Made by a program: the position numbers and the translations under genes | Source: Lophius americanus | Taxonomy: Eukaryota; Chordata; Actinopteri; Lophiiformes; Lophiidae | DNA length: 64,000 nucleotides | Assembly: GCA_037951165.1 (NCBI GenBank) | Contig: JBBDHG010000014.1 | Span: 20,423,501-20,487,500, forward strand | Direction of reading: 5' to 3' | In this document: positions 28,007 to 40,271 of the stretch, piece after piece | Position numbering within the stretch: the first letter of the stretch is position 1 | Layout: every line of letters begins with the position of its first letter | The notes under the pieces: generated by a model | What the model saw: only the letters and a program-made list of their open reading frames with translations | Told to the model about the DNA's origin: nothing | Database searches by the model: none

Positions 28007-29022
28007 TCAACAAAACCTACAGAAGAGACAAAGACAGCCCCTATGCACCTGCAAAGACAAATGCGAAGACGGAAGACCTACTTTGCGCCCGCACAGAATT
28101 ATAAACCAGCGATGAAAAGGACAAAGCAGCGGATCACCAAATCTGCAGACAACATGAGAAATGCAGGCAAAGATGGACGGAGAAAACGGAATAAGTTGAC
28201 TACACATTCTAGCCGTCGGGATTGGCAGGCCATCAATAAGCTGATGGGCAGGTCGACATCTCCAGCCCAATGTCCAGTCACTGCCAATTTCATTGCATAG
28301 ATACTGCTGAGCAACATCCGCTTCCCAAACGCAAACAAGGACTTCAGCAAAACAAGAGTGGCGAAAGTCCATGAGCTGCAACGGGCACCAGACACCGCGC
28401 TGCTACTCCAACCTATTCCGCAACTTCACAACAGAAGAAATTGGTCAGGCCATCCGACAGCTGAAGACCGGCAAGGGGCCAGACATTGATGACATCCAAC
28501 GAGAATACATAAATCAAGGCAAGAAGGCGACTGACTAGCCGTGCTTCTTCTTCTCCAAATGTCTCGGATGCCTGAAGCTGCCAAAGATCTAGCACCATGC
28601 CAAGGTGATTGCTCCACCAAAGCCTAACAAGCCTTGCCAAGACGCCAAGGGATACCGACCCATGTCACTGCTGTGTGTCCAAAACAAGCTCCTCGAACAT
28701 CTCCTCCATGCATGTCTCAACACAGTGATTGACCGCCAGCGACCTACAGAACCCGCTGGCTTCTGAAGCAATATGTCAACTGAGCACCAGTTGTCTCTCC
28801 TGTGCCAAGATAGAGGACAGCTTCCAGGCAGAGAAGAGGCTGGCGCTATCTACTTGGACCTCACAGTAGTATACAATTCTGTTTGGCTGCGTGGACTACA
28901 CATGAAGCTTCTGGAAGTATCCCAAACGAGCACATGGTGAGCATCATCATGGAGATGCTGAGCAACCGCAGCTTCTGGCTACACACCAGCAATGGCCGAT
29001 GCAGCAGGCTGAAGAAGCTTGA
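28007..29022 (+). mobile_element. Non-LTR retrotransposon (jockey/I-group LINE), 5' part of relic
   Basis: Decayed ORF2 sequence in the plus strand. From about 28430 the codons read through a reverse-transcriptase N-terminal region (Phe-Thr-Thr-Glu-Glu-Ile...Leu-Lys-Thr-Gly-Lys-Gly-Pro-Asp), then Pro-Lys-Pro-Asn-Lys-Pro...Gly-Tyr-Arg-Pro-Met-Ser-Leu-Leu near 28615-28680. An Ala-Ile-Tyr-Leu-Asp-Leu-Thr block near 28846-28880 corresponds to RT motif A. Several in-frame stops and frameshifts show it is dead. The ORF stops abruptly at a TTGA (29019-29022), where a DNA transposon is inserted, and resumes at 29875. The upstream Lys/Arg-rich stretch (28007-28300) fits the linker between endonuclease and RT. 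No endonuclease domain is visible, so the copy is 5'-truncated. Confidence 0.8.
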
Positions 29023-29874
29023 AGGGTACCACGACTGTCAAGACTTGTGTTTGGAAACATATTTGACGGTATCAGCTGTATAAATGCAACATTAAATTTA
29101 CTTTACATCCCGTTGTTTATACAAATTTTGAAAAAAATAATTGACCTCGTAGCTCGCCATTCCTGTTTACGCTGCAATGCATTCTGGGTAGTGACGTCAA
29201 ATGGTTGCACAGACCGGCTTCTGAACCACTCTCCTAATGCAACACTTAAAAATGTCATCTATCCAGGCTTTTCAATTTGAACCGGAGGGCGACATTAACA
29301 AGGACAATTTAGAAAACTTTAATATAGATGAGCAAACACAAGAATACGATGATAGACATGATGAAGCGAGAGTTGGACACATTCGCTGGGGTCTTTGCAC
29401 GACTTGTGTTGCTATGGCCACCACGAAGGAGCGTGTTTGTTGTAAAGAGCTTTGCTTTTTGTCAGCAGCTGTTCAAGGTAGGCACATAGATCAAACCATA
29501 CATGTAAGTCCACAGGCGTCTTACCACTGTTTTCTCCTCTTCTTGTCTCTGGGAAAGCTTTGAAGACTTACATCGCCCTTGCCCTTCGACTGGAAGGTAC
29601 CTCCAAAAGCAGCACAATGTGGCATTATATCGATGTTTCTCTCAGCGATGCTACGAAAACAACAACCAACTACTGCGGCTCAGCGCGACATCAACCATTT
29701 TACGCTGTCAATCCATAATGCATTACGCCATTAAAGTAATGGTGACCGTCATAGGTCAAATATGTCTTAAACTTTATAAAGAAATGACAGCATTTTCTTT
29801 TTAACACCGTGTATCATTGACAAAAACATTTATGGCATAATGATGCCTTAATGTCTTTATAGTCGGGGTGCCCT
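29023..29874 (+). mobile_element. 852-bp TTAA-target DNA transposon inserted in a LINE
   Basis: The element starts AGGGTACCACGACTGT and its other end, reverse-complemented, starts AGGGCACCCCGACTAT. The terminal inverted repeats match at 18 of the first 22 positions. It is flanked by TTGA (29019-29022) and TTAA (29875-29878), consistent with a TTAA target duplication with one substitution. Removing the insert and one TTAA copy restores the LINE frame (Lys-Lys-Leu-Lys-Asn-Ser-Val-Pro-Gln). TTAA targets are typical of piggyBac and Kolobok; the AGGG terminus fits Kolobok better in my judgement, but this is not proven. The insert is too short for a transposase and carries one Cys-rich exon-like ORF. 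Confidence 0.85.
29237..29563 (+). CDS. Transposon-borne ORF with P2X7-C-terminus-like Cys domain (fragment)
   Basis: The 108-codon frame lies wholly inside the TTAA-flanked transposon. It opens with a Phe-Gln-Phe-Glu-Pro-Glu segment, followed by an acidic Asp/Glu/Asn stretch. It then has Trp-Gly-Leu-Cys-Thr-Thr-Cys-Val-Ala-Met and, a few residues later, Arg-Val-Cys-Cys-Lys-Glu. That layout resembles the Cys-rich intracellular (ballast) domain of P2X7 receptors, copies of which occur in many transposon-derived fish proteins. The second Met (29252) has an equally plausible context. After Ala-Val-Gln-Gly the sequence CAAG|GTAGGC looks like a splice donor (about 29477), so the last 28 or so codons are probably intronic. 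Just upstream a TGACGTCA-like site and an ATGCATTCTGGGTAGTGAC stretch could form its promoter. It is not a purinergic receptor: no channel region is present. Confidence 0.55.
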   Translation: MQHLKMSSIQAFQFEPEGDINKDNLENFNIDEQTQEYDDRHDEARVGHIRWGLCTTCVAMATTKERVCCKELCFLSAAVQGRHIDQTIHVSPQASYHCFLLFLSLGKL

Positions 29875-30372
29875 TTAAGAACAGCGTCCCACAGGACTCA
29901 GTGCTGGCACCAATGCTATTCAATACCTACATCCATTAGCTGCCTGCAATCCAGGCAGTAAAAAACGTGCTGGGAAGCAGCAGTAGAGGGTTTTTCCCAA
30001 GACATCATCCAGTCCTCATATATGAGAAACTGCCGTCTCAAGTGCAGCTTAGGTAAGAGAACATTTTCAATATTCCATCTAGACAATTGGTTAGTGACCC
30101 GGGAGATGAAACGTCATGGTGGAAAATGCCCGGTTACAGATCCAGATCGTCTCCACGTGCTTCGGTGTGTAGCTTGACCGAACACTGACATTCAAACAAA
30201 ATCTGGAAAGTGCCAAGGCAAAGATAAACGCCAGTGCCGCCCAATACAGACAGTGGAGCACATTATCACCAGTTGCCCCAAACATCTGCCATCGAATTAC
30301 TTTATTCAGTCCGATTGAGCTGGACGATGACAAGTTGGCCAGGTTCCCCCCGACAGACCTGCAGGTGTATAG
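29875..30372 (+). mobile_element. Same LINE, 3' part after the insertion
   Basis: The frame resumes with Lys-Asn-Ser-Val-Pro-Gln-Asp-Ser-Val-Leu-Ala-Pro-Met-Leu-Phe-Asn, the RT motif B region. Both glycines usual in this motif are replaced here (Ser and Asp). A Tyr-x-Asp-Asp motif C is not visible; the segment after 29950 is internally deleted. Later codons near 30180-30220 and 30250-30300 match the C-terminal LINE region, ending in a Val-Glu-His-Ile-Ile-Thr-Ser-Cys-Pro block. Stops and frameshifts are frequent. Confidence 0.7.
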
Positions 30373-30601
30373 AAATACGACAACAAAACCTGCAAGACTG
30401 TGTTTGTATGTGTCTCTGCATGGACATGCTTACACTATTCTGCTACTCCTGGCTTGGCAGGAATATCCTGTCAGTGTGTTGCTCACCATCTGCTCCTTGC
30501 TAGACTGCTGATATATGGTATTTATAATATCCTGTTCACCAGTCCCCTTCTACATGAATGGCACATCTGGATAATTTGATCCTTATTTAGTATTCTTCAC
30601 C

Positions 30602-30682
30602 ATCCATCCATCCATCCATCCATCCATCCATCCATCCATCCCTCGCTCCCTCCCTCCCTCCCTCCCTCCCTCCCTCCATCCA
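30602..30682. repeat. CATC / CCTC tetranucleotide microsatellite
   Basis: CATC repeats turn into CTCC repeats and back to CATC. They generate a spurious Gly/Glu/Met/Asp-periodic minus-strand frame. Confidence 0.95.
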
Positions 30683-30689
30683 TCCATGA

Positions 30690-32213
30690 AATACAGAGAG
30701 CAAAGTTGCACTGTTATGCGCAACATGAAAGTGCTCGCTCTCTTAAGACTCCAATCTGGCAGGAACACAAATCACAAATAGCCCTCGGCCTTACTCATCC
30801 TTAGAGCTCTTCCGAGTCACACAGGACCATTGAAGGTTGAGAGCAGAGTTTCAAAAAAAAAAAGGAAGTTCTTTTTCCTCAAAAGGAAAAGTTATGACTG
30901 CGCTAAGTTTGCTGTGTCAGAAAATCCGTTTCCAAGCATTTGTTGTTCCAGCAGGGGCTCAAATTATAATGAATAGGATAGGTTTTAAAATATATTGATA
31001 GGTGCTCAAGTGACAAAAAGACCAAGAAGAATATCCTTGTTATACTCCAGTGATCAAAAGGCAGTAGCTTTAAGTCACATCTTTGCGTTCCCCTTGCTAG
31101 GAAAAACTGTTGTTATTGAATTGTTCTACAAAAATTGTTTACATATAAGAACATTTTAAAGAATAAATGTTTCAAAAACATCTGTAATTGTTTTAAATAT
31201 ACAATGGTTTGGTTAGATTTGGACAAATTAAATATTTAGTTAGTTTTACAAGTCCAGTTACAAACAAAGTAATCACAAAAGAAAGTTACCCAACATCAAG
31301 GTGTGAAGCCCTTCCACCACAATGACCTCCACATCTTTATTTTGAACCTTGCTACATAAGGGCAACACCACTTCCTGTATTGAAAATACAGGAATTGAAC
31401 GTTGGCGTCGCTTATCAATGCTTGACACCGCATTATTTTTCGTATGCACTGCAGTCTGATTATACATGAAAAGCACTGGTATGTGACACCTGATGGTCAA
31501 GATACTCTCCAGGCTATGTGGACACCAGCAGAGGTGTGGAGCTCAGACAAACAACTGGCAACTATGGCAGGATAAATTAAGGAGTAACTACATTTGACCA
31601 TCAAGGTAATGCTCACATGAACACCTTAGTTTATTTACCGGGTACCCTTTCTTATTTAGTGAGACAGAAATAAGGTCAGTGCATGTGAAGATGAATCACT
31701 CGTTGTTGTTTTCATCACATGCTTGAGCTAAGGCCTAAATACAAGACAAATTTGTGTATTTAAGTACTACACAAAGTCAAAAATACGATGTTATGAACTG
31801 GTGAGCTGTCCAGGGTGTAGTTTGCCTCGCACCCAATTTCACATGAGATGAATGGAAGGCAGGACGGCTGGACGGATGGATGGAAGATCTTCATATCTAC
31901 AATATCTGAAGCTCAATGTTGCTTCAGTTAATTTACTTCTTTATGATTGTGCATAGCTCGTCTCTTTTGATTCCACGTCAATAGGTGAGTCAAAAAAAAT
32001 CGGATCTCAAAAAAAAAGACTGCCTTCCTATCTTCCTCTATTTGCTATAATCTATTCCTGTCATTCTCCACCAGGCCCTGAATCTGCCAATAAAATTTTC
32101 AACCCACGCTTCTTGTACAATGCCAGAATACTTTCATGATACGACCTGATCCAGCTTCCAAATCTTCTACGCCGTCGTTAGGGGCCTGATTGGCTTCTGC
32201 CTACCGACTTATC

Positions 32214-32275
<62 letters not shown>

Positions 32276-33193
32276 TGTATACATTATTCATCACAGTGAT
32301 ACAATTAGAGCATTGTGAAATTTACAGTCCGCTTTTGACCCGTCCCTGAGGAAGCAGTGGCCAACCTCTATGTGGCACCCAAGGAGCAATTATTAGTAAT
32401 TATTATTATAATGTAAAATATAAAGCATTGACATTTTGACAGGATTAAGTGAGTGGTGAGGCTAAAGCAGGGGGAATGAGAACTAATTGGGTGCTCTCAT
32501 AAGTACAGATTATAGGACACTGGTCCACAGAGGCAGAGGAAGACTATTGTCCTCTGTTTCGGCGAAAGGGAAATTAAAATACGAAAAGTGATTTTTTTTC
32601 TTTTTTTTAATAAATGGCTACCAAATCTCAAAATACTTTATGATATTATTTCATATCTTCTCTGGAAAAAAATCTATTATTGAAATTCCAATAATACCTT
32701 AACAGCGACAGCTAAAAATCAAGCAAAGGGAAAGGCAGTCTGTATGAAGTAATGGTGGAGGGCAGAGGAGGGCATATTTCACAAACCTTCTATGGAGGTG
32801 TGATGTCCTACAGAAATGTTATGTTTTTCAATGTGATTCTTTTTTTCTCATGTTGATCTGCTTCCAAATATAACTAAAAAACTATATTTTATTTAGGCCT
32901 TGTCCAAATATATTTAATTTGCTCAGCTTTAGCAGTTAGCTTGTTAGCTTAGCAGTTAACTAAAAGCCCTGATAATTCTCACCAACAATGACAGATTTGG
33001 AGTCAGACGAGAGAGGTTCTGCTATTGCTAATGAGGTCATTAATGGCAGCGTGAGTGATGGTAGAACGCAGAGTGGGATGGATAAGACCATTTTGTGGAT
33101 TGTGTGTTGTCACAGCAATTCCACAGTTTGGATTCCATAGAGAAGATGAATACAATCCACTCCAATTATTGCTTCCAGTGTTTTATTATTGTA

Positions 33194-33230
<37 letters not shown>

Positions 33231-34055
33231 GTGTTTGTGTGTGTGTGCGTGTGTGTGTGTGTATTTGTGTGTGTGTGTGTGTTTGTTTGTTTGTTTGTTT
33301 TCTTGTCAGGTTACAGGTGACAAAGAATTTTAACAACACATTTCCCATTTTAACATGTGGAAAAATCATGTCATTGATTATGAATATAATGAGTTAATGC
33401 CAAATGTTAAAGAGAACTTTAATTTCTGATTTAAAATATTATGCTACTAAAATTTAAACTCATCAGATGCCACTGGTATAGATATGCTGCTGCGATCCAT
33501 TAAGTATGATTGCACAGTCCTGGCTAAGCACACACATAATACCAAAATACACTTTTTTTGATAATAACTCTCTTAAATAACATCCCTTTTTGGAATTCCC
33601 CTTCACTCGGTTACACATTAGAGTGGGAGTCGTATTTAAACCCCGATTATCATACACATCTGAATTTATTTGCACATAGTTGTCCTACAACATGAGCTGC
33701 TTCTTTATTTGGATTTAACTGTTTTTTAATTTTTTAAGTGCCACATATTGAAATGTTGAAGAGAGTGAATAAATAATGCAGAATCCCAATCCATGACCTG
33801 AAATTCTTCAAAATTCAATCGGCCCTTACATGGCCAAAAATGATCCTCCAACACGAAATTAATCAGGGTCCATTAACAGCTTTAGGAGTTATCTTGCAGA
33901 GAGTCAAAGAAACAAAGAGAAATAAGCATGAGCGATGATCACATAACCTCATCCAGCTCTTGTTGGCAGAAGAGAATAAACCCAGATATATTCTTGCATC
34001 AATCTTGTATTCGTTTTTCCCAAAATAGGTTTAGGTAAGGGATGTAAACCAATAA
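30690..34055. other. Intergenic with microsatellites and one SINE end
   Basis: An AAT run lies at 32216-32271. GTGAGCTGTCCAGGGTGTAG at 31801-31820, followed by GGATGGATGG near 31876, is the 3' end of the same SINE-like family seen at 34060-34365. A GT run lies at 33195-33287. No gene is recognised. Confidence 0.5.
33195..33300. repeat. GT dinucleotide run followed by GTTT repeats
   Basis: About 90 bases of near-pure GT are followed by four GTTT units. The Cys-Val periodic frames crossing it are artefacts of the repeat. Confidence 0.95.
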
Positions 34056-34059
34056 GACA

Positions 34060-34365
34060 GCATGGTGGCATAGAGGGTTCTAGATTCAATTACATCGAGG
34101 AATCGAAGGGGTTTCAATATGGACATTATTATTATTAATGACACATTCTCCTTTTCTCTATGTGGAGCCAAAGGAAATGTCTATACTGCATGTCCAAAAA
34201 CATGCAGTATAGGTGAATTTGTGAGTCTAAATTGTTCAAAAGTGTGAAAGTGAGCATGAGTGTTTGTTTGTCTCTACATTTTGATCTACGTTGAGATTGC
34301 AAATTGTCGAGAGTGTACCACGCCCCTCTCCAAATGTTGGGATAGGCTCCAGTGAGTGTATGTCT
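34060..34365 (+). repeat. Degraded tRNA-derived SINE
   Basis: The head CAGCATGGTGGCATAGAGGG and GGTTCTAGATTCAATTAC resembles a tRNA A/B-box region. It is followed by TGTGGAG, CCAAAAACATGCAGTATAGG, TGAGTCTAAATTG, AGTGTGAAAGTGAGC and TGGGATAGGCTCCAG, an order familiar from a widespread fish SINE. A 13-bp perfect stem (CTATACTGCATGT and its complement) lies at 34181-34212. Confidence 0.7.
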
Positions 34366-34369
34366 ACTT

Positions 34370-36570
34370 CCACTGAAAAAAGTAAGTGCCTCACTTTAAC
34401 TCAGTTAAACCGTAGCCTCATCTATAAAGTAGTTTGACTCATAAAATATACAGCGGATAGATAGAGCTAGAGACACATGATGTTCACAAAGAGCAACAAC
34501 CGTCATGCACCAGCTTCATTTATGAAGAAATTAAAAAAAATTTAATTGGAGAGCTGCACCTAGGTAGAGGTGGTGCTATGTTTCTGCAGGAGAGAATTAC
34601 TTCCTTTGTAATGTGCACTGGACCTTTCAGGCGCTATATAGAACAGATTAAAAAAAAAATCATGTCTCACATCACACCTTGATCATTTTGCTGAATTTAT
34701 TTATAAATAATGGACTGCCAAATCTGCGTTTTTTTTCTATGAAGCATTCATCAGAGGAAAAGCCTTGCTCTTTGTGATTCCTTCATTTCAAAATGTAATC
34801 CAAATGAATAATTTATTTGTCTTGCTCATACAAACTTCTCTCTGTGCATCTCTGTGACAGGTGTGTCTTATAACTCCACCCATCTGCCCGAGTTTTCTAG
34901 TTATCTCTTATTTTGATGTGAATTAGTATCCTGCTCATCACTGGTTACAAATATATGCATAGATAAATGGAAAAGAGCAACATATTCCCTTATAATGCTC
35001 TACTGAGCACACAATGAGCAAACACATGCTTACCAACAGTGTGGCTCCGGATAAAATTAAGAATCTCTTCTGGTTTCATTGTACATGATAACTATGAGTA
35101 CCTGTTAAAGTCCTGCTCAGGTAAAATGATTACTTTTTGATCACAAAGAAGTGCAGCTTGTGAGTTAGACGGCAGCTCATTTAGGATTTCTGAGCCATTA
35201 AGCGCTGAGAAAAATGAAAATGTCAACAACTGAAATGTACACAAATACGGAATTGTGACTATTCTCAAAAATTGATATATTATCACATCAAGTCTGATTG
35301 ACAGTTTCCTGTTCAGCTTTCATTACAAGACAGCTACAATGTTCGCAAAGAAGCTTTTGTCCTTATGTTTATAAAGTAGTAAATTCACATTTTTTGAAAA
35401 AGCTCCAGATTAACATTCAGTTTTTTATGACTAAAATTAGAGAACACATAAGCTCCCGTTAAATACATCTCGAATAGGTATTCTCTGCAGGAAAATGTGT
35501 TAGATATCTATCTGGTTTGCTAGGACCCTCTAGGGTAACACAGCACGGTAATTAAAGATGGAGGATAGAATTAACGTATAACTCCGAACCATAAGAGACA
35601 CAAGAGACAACCTTTGAACATCACCTACAGGTGTTGGTTTAAGTGGTAACCAAACCTAAAGATGAGCCTGATGTTACTGACTTATTCAGGTGAAATGTTT
35701 ATTTTCAGAACAGGAACCTTTAACGTTTCTCACACAATAAGTTACACTGCTGGCATTATTTTTTTGTAGAAAGTACAAAGATGCCTCCATTACTGGCAAA
35801 ACTCAATTGAATTTATTTTCAATTTAATTTGATTTTAAGACTGCATTTGCGTTGATTTGCAGTCTCTTGATATAATTGACATTCTGCATTTTCAATTCAC
35901 CCCTGCGTAATGCTGAACCAAGAATACTCTAACTCTTCTTCCTCCAAATGAAGGTGGCTCTTGCATTTAAACTTAAAGCGCTCCACATGCACAGTTGAAC
36001 TCACAGGTAATGCCAAGATAAACAAACGGATAATAAACCCCTTAGGAGATGTACATTTTTTATGGTTTTACATAGCATGTCCGAAATTCCAAGGAATTCT
36101 GTCAAACAGTTTTTGAGGAGATGTGGATAGGAGATAGATAGTGGATTCCCCTATCCAGCCTGTTACCTGTTAAGACACATAGAATATGGTGTTGCTGTGC
36201 TTTTAAACCTACTAGGAATGAATAATGTTATTGAACTTAATAAAGCTGACCTTATAAAAGGAATGTTAACTCAATTTTGAATGATTATTATTATTATTTC
36301 TCTATTTTTTCTTACTAGTATCATATTAAATGCTAATTAACATAATACTGATATTAATTACGATTTATAAAATAGCTTTGTCTATCTGTGTATTATCATA
36401 AATATTGGGTCGTATATAACAAGATTTTGTTACTTATCGTTATTTCATGAATCATTTGCGTGACTTCAGAGGCTTTAATAGAAAACCTTTACATCAGTGC
36501 GGCAGTTGCATTTCACTTTTTCACCACTGGTTGATTTGCACACCTCTTTCACACTAATTACCTGGATGAA

Positions 36571-36617
<47 letters not shown>

Positions 36618-37200
36618 GTACACCCTCTCTAAACACGCATGCACACAACTCTGTCATGTAATCATGAACTCCCGTCTAGCTACAGAAGGCAACTCATCTT
36701 TTGTACTTGGGAGAAACCATATCTGGTTTGTGAGCTTTTGATGATGCTGTGGGCCACTGAGCGGGGCACCACCCAACACTTGGGGGAACTCCAGCCTAAA
36801 CAGTATATGCTTTCCGTTTGGTAAAAAAACTTAAAAATATTAGCATAGCACAAAGCTTGAATCGTCACATGTCAAAAGTATCACAATGCCAGCAAATTTA
36901 TATTGTTATCATCATGATGCTGAAATGGCAGAGATTGATATTTATAGTGAGATTTTCACAAATGTGGAATATTGTTTTGAATTTTTTTACAAAAAAAAAC
37001 TGGAATCTCGAACAGAACTGTTCAGAACTGTGTAGATTTGCATTTACATGCTGACTGTTTTTGAACGTTTATATCATGGACATCATTTGTGGTATAAGCC
37101 CAGTGATGTGCAGTGCATAAGATCCTCATACGGGGCCATCATTAAAATATTGCTGAACTTGCTGCTCCGTGTAGGTGTGGTGGACACATAACCTCTTATT
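34370..37200. other. Intergenic, no gene recognised
   Basis: AT-rich sequence with a CT run at 36571-36614 and a fragment of an unnamed dispersed repeat at about 36040-36125. No frame resembles a known family. Confidence 0.5.
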
Positions 37201-38900
37201 TTGTTTGTTTTGTATTGAAAATGTATAAAATGAAGGTTTGTGTCGTGTCGACAGACATTCAAAAGCAAATAACCAGCATCAGGTGTGAGTCGGTGACCTC
37301 AGTCCAAACACAGAGTGTAGAAAGAGCCTCTGAGGCTCAGTGTCTAGCAGAGACATCATCATCATTACTGATGCTGATAGGAGGTTCATTTCATTACACA
37401 CCGTCTGCTCCCTAATCCAACACACCGACCTCAACGGAGGACACACATCTGTTTCTGCTGACAGACAACAACAAACGCACACCTCCTCCGAGTAGCTCCA
37501 ATTACAGGATGCTCATCACAGTGACCGAGGATGGATGACCTTGTGCGGGTCACCTCCTCGTGCAGAGGCGACCAAATGGAGCACAACAAGTGTATGAGCG
37601 TGTGTCTCCCGCACTCCCACAGACCATTACATTGCACCCCTGCTCGCGTTTTCCCCTGTCTCCATCGTGGAAGGCTTTTCGGTGTGAGGCAGCAGACAGG
37701 CAACACTGTTGGCATCAGCTTGTTGGAAGGAGCACCAGCATCATAAGCTACTAGACATCAACATGGCAAAGTCAAGGGCATCTGGCAACTAACGCGAGAG
37801 CATTGAAGTACACAAGCTCTACGTTCAAACCATCCACCGACGGTCGCACAGAGTCCCATCTTTTACTCACCTTTACTGTTTTCTCCTTCTCTGTTCAGAT
37901 GCATGACTCCTCTCACCAGGCGCTACTCATTTAGGGTGTCTTTTTTTCTTGCAGCAAAGCTGAGCACTTTTCCAAAGAGTTCCCCAGATAAACTCTTATT
38001 CCTGATTAGGGTCTGTCGTCTTTCTCCTGCTTATTGTCTTGTTCAGTTGCTCAGCAAGGACTCGCCTACACACGTGCGTCCTCTGCCTCTGCTTGTCCTG
38101 GAGGAGCAGGTGGTCTGGTAGATGTTGAAAGTCTGCGTGTATTTTGGCTCTCTCACTTCATCCCTCCGTCTCTCTGTGTCCTCCTCCTGTGGCAGGAGTC
38201 GCTGAGAGGGATGGTCGCAGAGAAGGGAGGAGACGGCGGGCACACGGGCGGGGTGATGTGAAGTAAGTCGGTAGGAGGTCGTCTACTCAGCTGAGGCGAG
38301 GCATCCGTGCGCGCCCAGAGCCATCAGATGTTCTTTGGCATCTTAACGCACCAAAACCAACACCTACATCTCTGCTTCTCCTTCAAAAACAACCCCCTGA
38401 AGCTGGTAATAAAACATCATCCCTATTTTAATGGACCATTGTTGCTCATATTGATATGATAGTGGAAATAATGACACACATACTGTCATTTACCATGTTC
38501 CGTGGGATGATAGGAGCGAGTGTTAAAAGTAGAGAAATTCCATAAAATGTGGTCGGTGATTAAATGAATTGATTTTTTTTTTCCACAATCAGTCCAAAGT
38601 AATCCATCATATTTGTATCGCGCGTTTCACTGTGGAATCAGAAATACACTGCATTTATGTGTAAATCTGTGCATGTAGATCCGTTTGACGCACAACTTGA
38701 CCAAGTGTGTTTAAGCTGTCGTTCAGCTGACGGGCCTGCTTTAAGCTTGACATTATTGTGAGTGTCATGCGCTGCCTATGTGCTTTCACCATGACCATCA
38801 TGCCATTACAGCCAGCAGGCCAATACAGACCAAAAGACACATTTACTCACCGTTCACGTTCACCCACAGCTGCGCGTGGAACGTGGGTCGTTGTCGCCCT
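37200..38900. other. CpG- and GC-richer block, possible exon or regulatory region
   Basis: This is the most GC- and CpG-rich part of the left half, densest at about 37540-37700 and 38060-38320. Overlapping short frames occur on both strands and none has a recognisable domain. It could hold 5' exons or a promoter of a neighbouring gene. At 38840-38890, on the minus strand, an open stretch ends in AACG|GTGAGT, a consensus splice donor. Confidence 0.35.
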
Positions 38901-38907
38901 CTAGTGG
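38893..38907 (-). promoter_or_regulatory. Candidate CTCF-binding site
   Basis: The minus strand reads CCACTAGAGGGCGAC, which fits the vertebrate CTCF core (CCASYAGRKGGC) at every position. It sits at the edge of the CpG-richer block and next to the microsatellite block at 38937. Occupancy cannot be told from sequence. Confidence 0.55.
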
Positions 38908-38936
38908 TAGAGAGTGTAAGCAGTGGCAGTCATCTG

Positions 38937-38991
38937 GATGATGGATGGATGGATGGATGGATGGATGGATGGATGGATGGATGGATGGATG

Positions 38992-39058
<67 letters not shown>

Positions 39059-39083
39059 GGATGGATGGATGGATGGATGGATG

Positions 39084-39130
<47 letters not shown>

Positions 39131-39159
39131 GGATGGATGGATAGATAGATAGATAGATA
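38937..39159. repeat. GATG / GATA microsatellite
   Basis: GGAT and GATA blocks alternate: GATG to about 38993, GATA to about 39057, GATG to about 39086, then GATA, GATG and GATA again. The Ser-Ile-Tyr-Leu periodic minus-strand frames of about 100 codons are artefacts. Confidence 0.97.
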
Positions 39160-39454
39160 AAAGACTGAAACCTCACCCATATATAAATATAATTATACAT
39201 CATTTGGATTATTTATGTCGCACGTGTGTTGCCTTTGTTCATTTGACGTTTCTTTAAGGGGGGAGCTTGAGGCTCAGTTTCAAGATTTCTTTTAATTCCT
39301 TTGATGTTGCTTTGTGGGTGTGGCTGGGTCCTCAGTGGGCTGATCAGAGATGCTGAAGTAGAAGGTGCAAGAGATGACTGCCATAAAGAATTTGAGAAAT
39401 AGTTTGTTGGAGTAGTTGGTATATTTAATGTTTTGTTTATTGTTATCTATTTAT

Positions 39455-39527
39455 ATATTTATGTATATTGTTATTTAATTTTAGATTTAATTTTGTTTTT
39501 TAATGTAAAGTGCGTTATAAATTAAAT

Positions 39528-39559
<32 letters not shown>

Positions 39560-39561
39560 TA
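39455..39561 (+). mobile_element. LINE 3' tail (same family as 11395-11705)
   Basis: An AT-rich 3'UTR ends in AATGTAAAGTGCGTTATAAA and a perfect ATT run (39531-39561). This is the same terminus as the copy ending near 11700. Upstream sequence is too decayed to read. Confidence 0.65.
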
Positions 39562-39957
39562 GAGGCTGTCAATACATTTTAATGAATTTTTCCTTAACCC
39601 AGGGTACTGTTGTGCCTTGGTGGAGGTTTTTGCTCTCTGAGCGATTTTTCTAGTTATATTACTTGATTTTATTTATGATAAATTTCACAAAATGAAGCGT
39701 TGTAATTCATCGTTACAATATCAAGAGAGTAGAACGATAAGAAAGAAAAGAGATGATCATAAAATGGAATTAAACAAAAATAAATCAACCCTTTCATTTC
39801 CTCTAAACCTTTAGATTTCTATGCATATTTTATTTCTTTTGGACATTTATTAATTTGATATTTTTAAGACGCACACTATATATTTTACCATGAAAAGACT
39901 GTTCATTTTGTCAAGCACGTTTCAAACAGTAAAAAAAAAAAAAAGCACCATTGTTTC

Positions 39958-39990
<33 letters not shown>

Positions 39991-40271
39991 TGGTTTCCAC
40001 TGTGATTTCTGGCCTATAACGCTCTTGTAAAGGCTCCTTTGACAGATTATGTGATCTTGCAGAATTTAAACGGTGTTTCTTTGTAACACTAGTGGTTCTG
40101 ATTTGTAGAAAGTAAACGATTACCAGTGTACATGGACACTCTCATTTCTTCATCCATTCTTTCTGAGGAATAGTTATAAGTCTTCCATAGTGTATCTTAT
40201 TATCTGAAAAAACACATTCATCAATGCAACTCCAGACTTGCTTTGTGATGTTGCTATACATTTCCTAAAGT

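Noticed and set aside
29237..29563. Genuine P2X7 receptor gene
   Set aside because: The frame lies inside terminal inverted repeats flanked by TTAA and lacks any channel region.
38860..39203. 100-codon Ser-Ile-Tyr-Leu periodic frames
   Set aside because: Artefacts of the GATA/GATG microsatellite.
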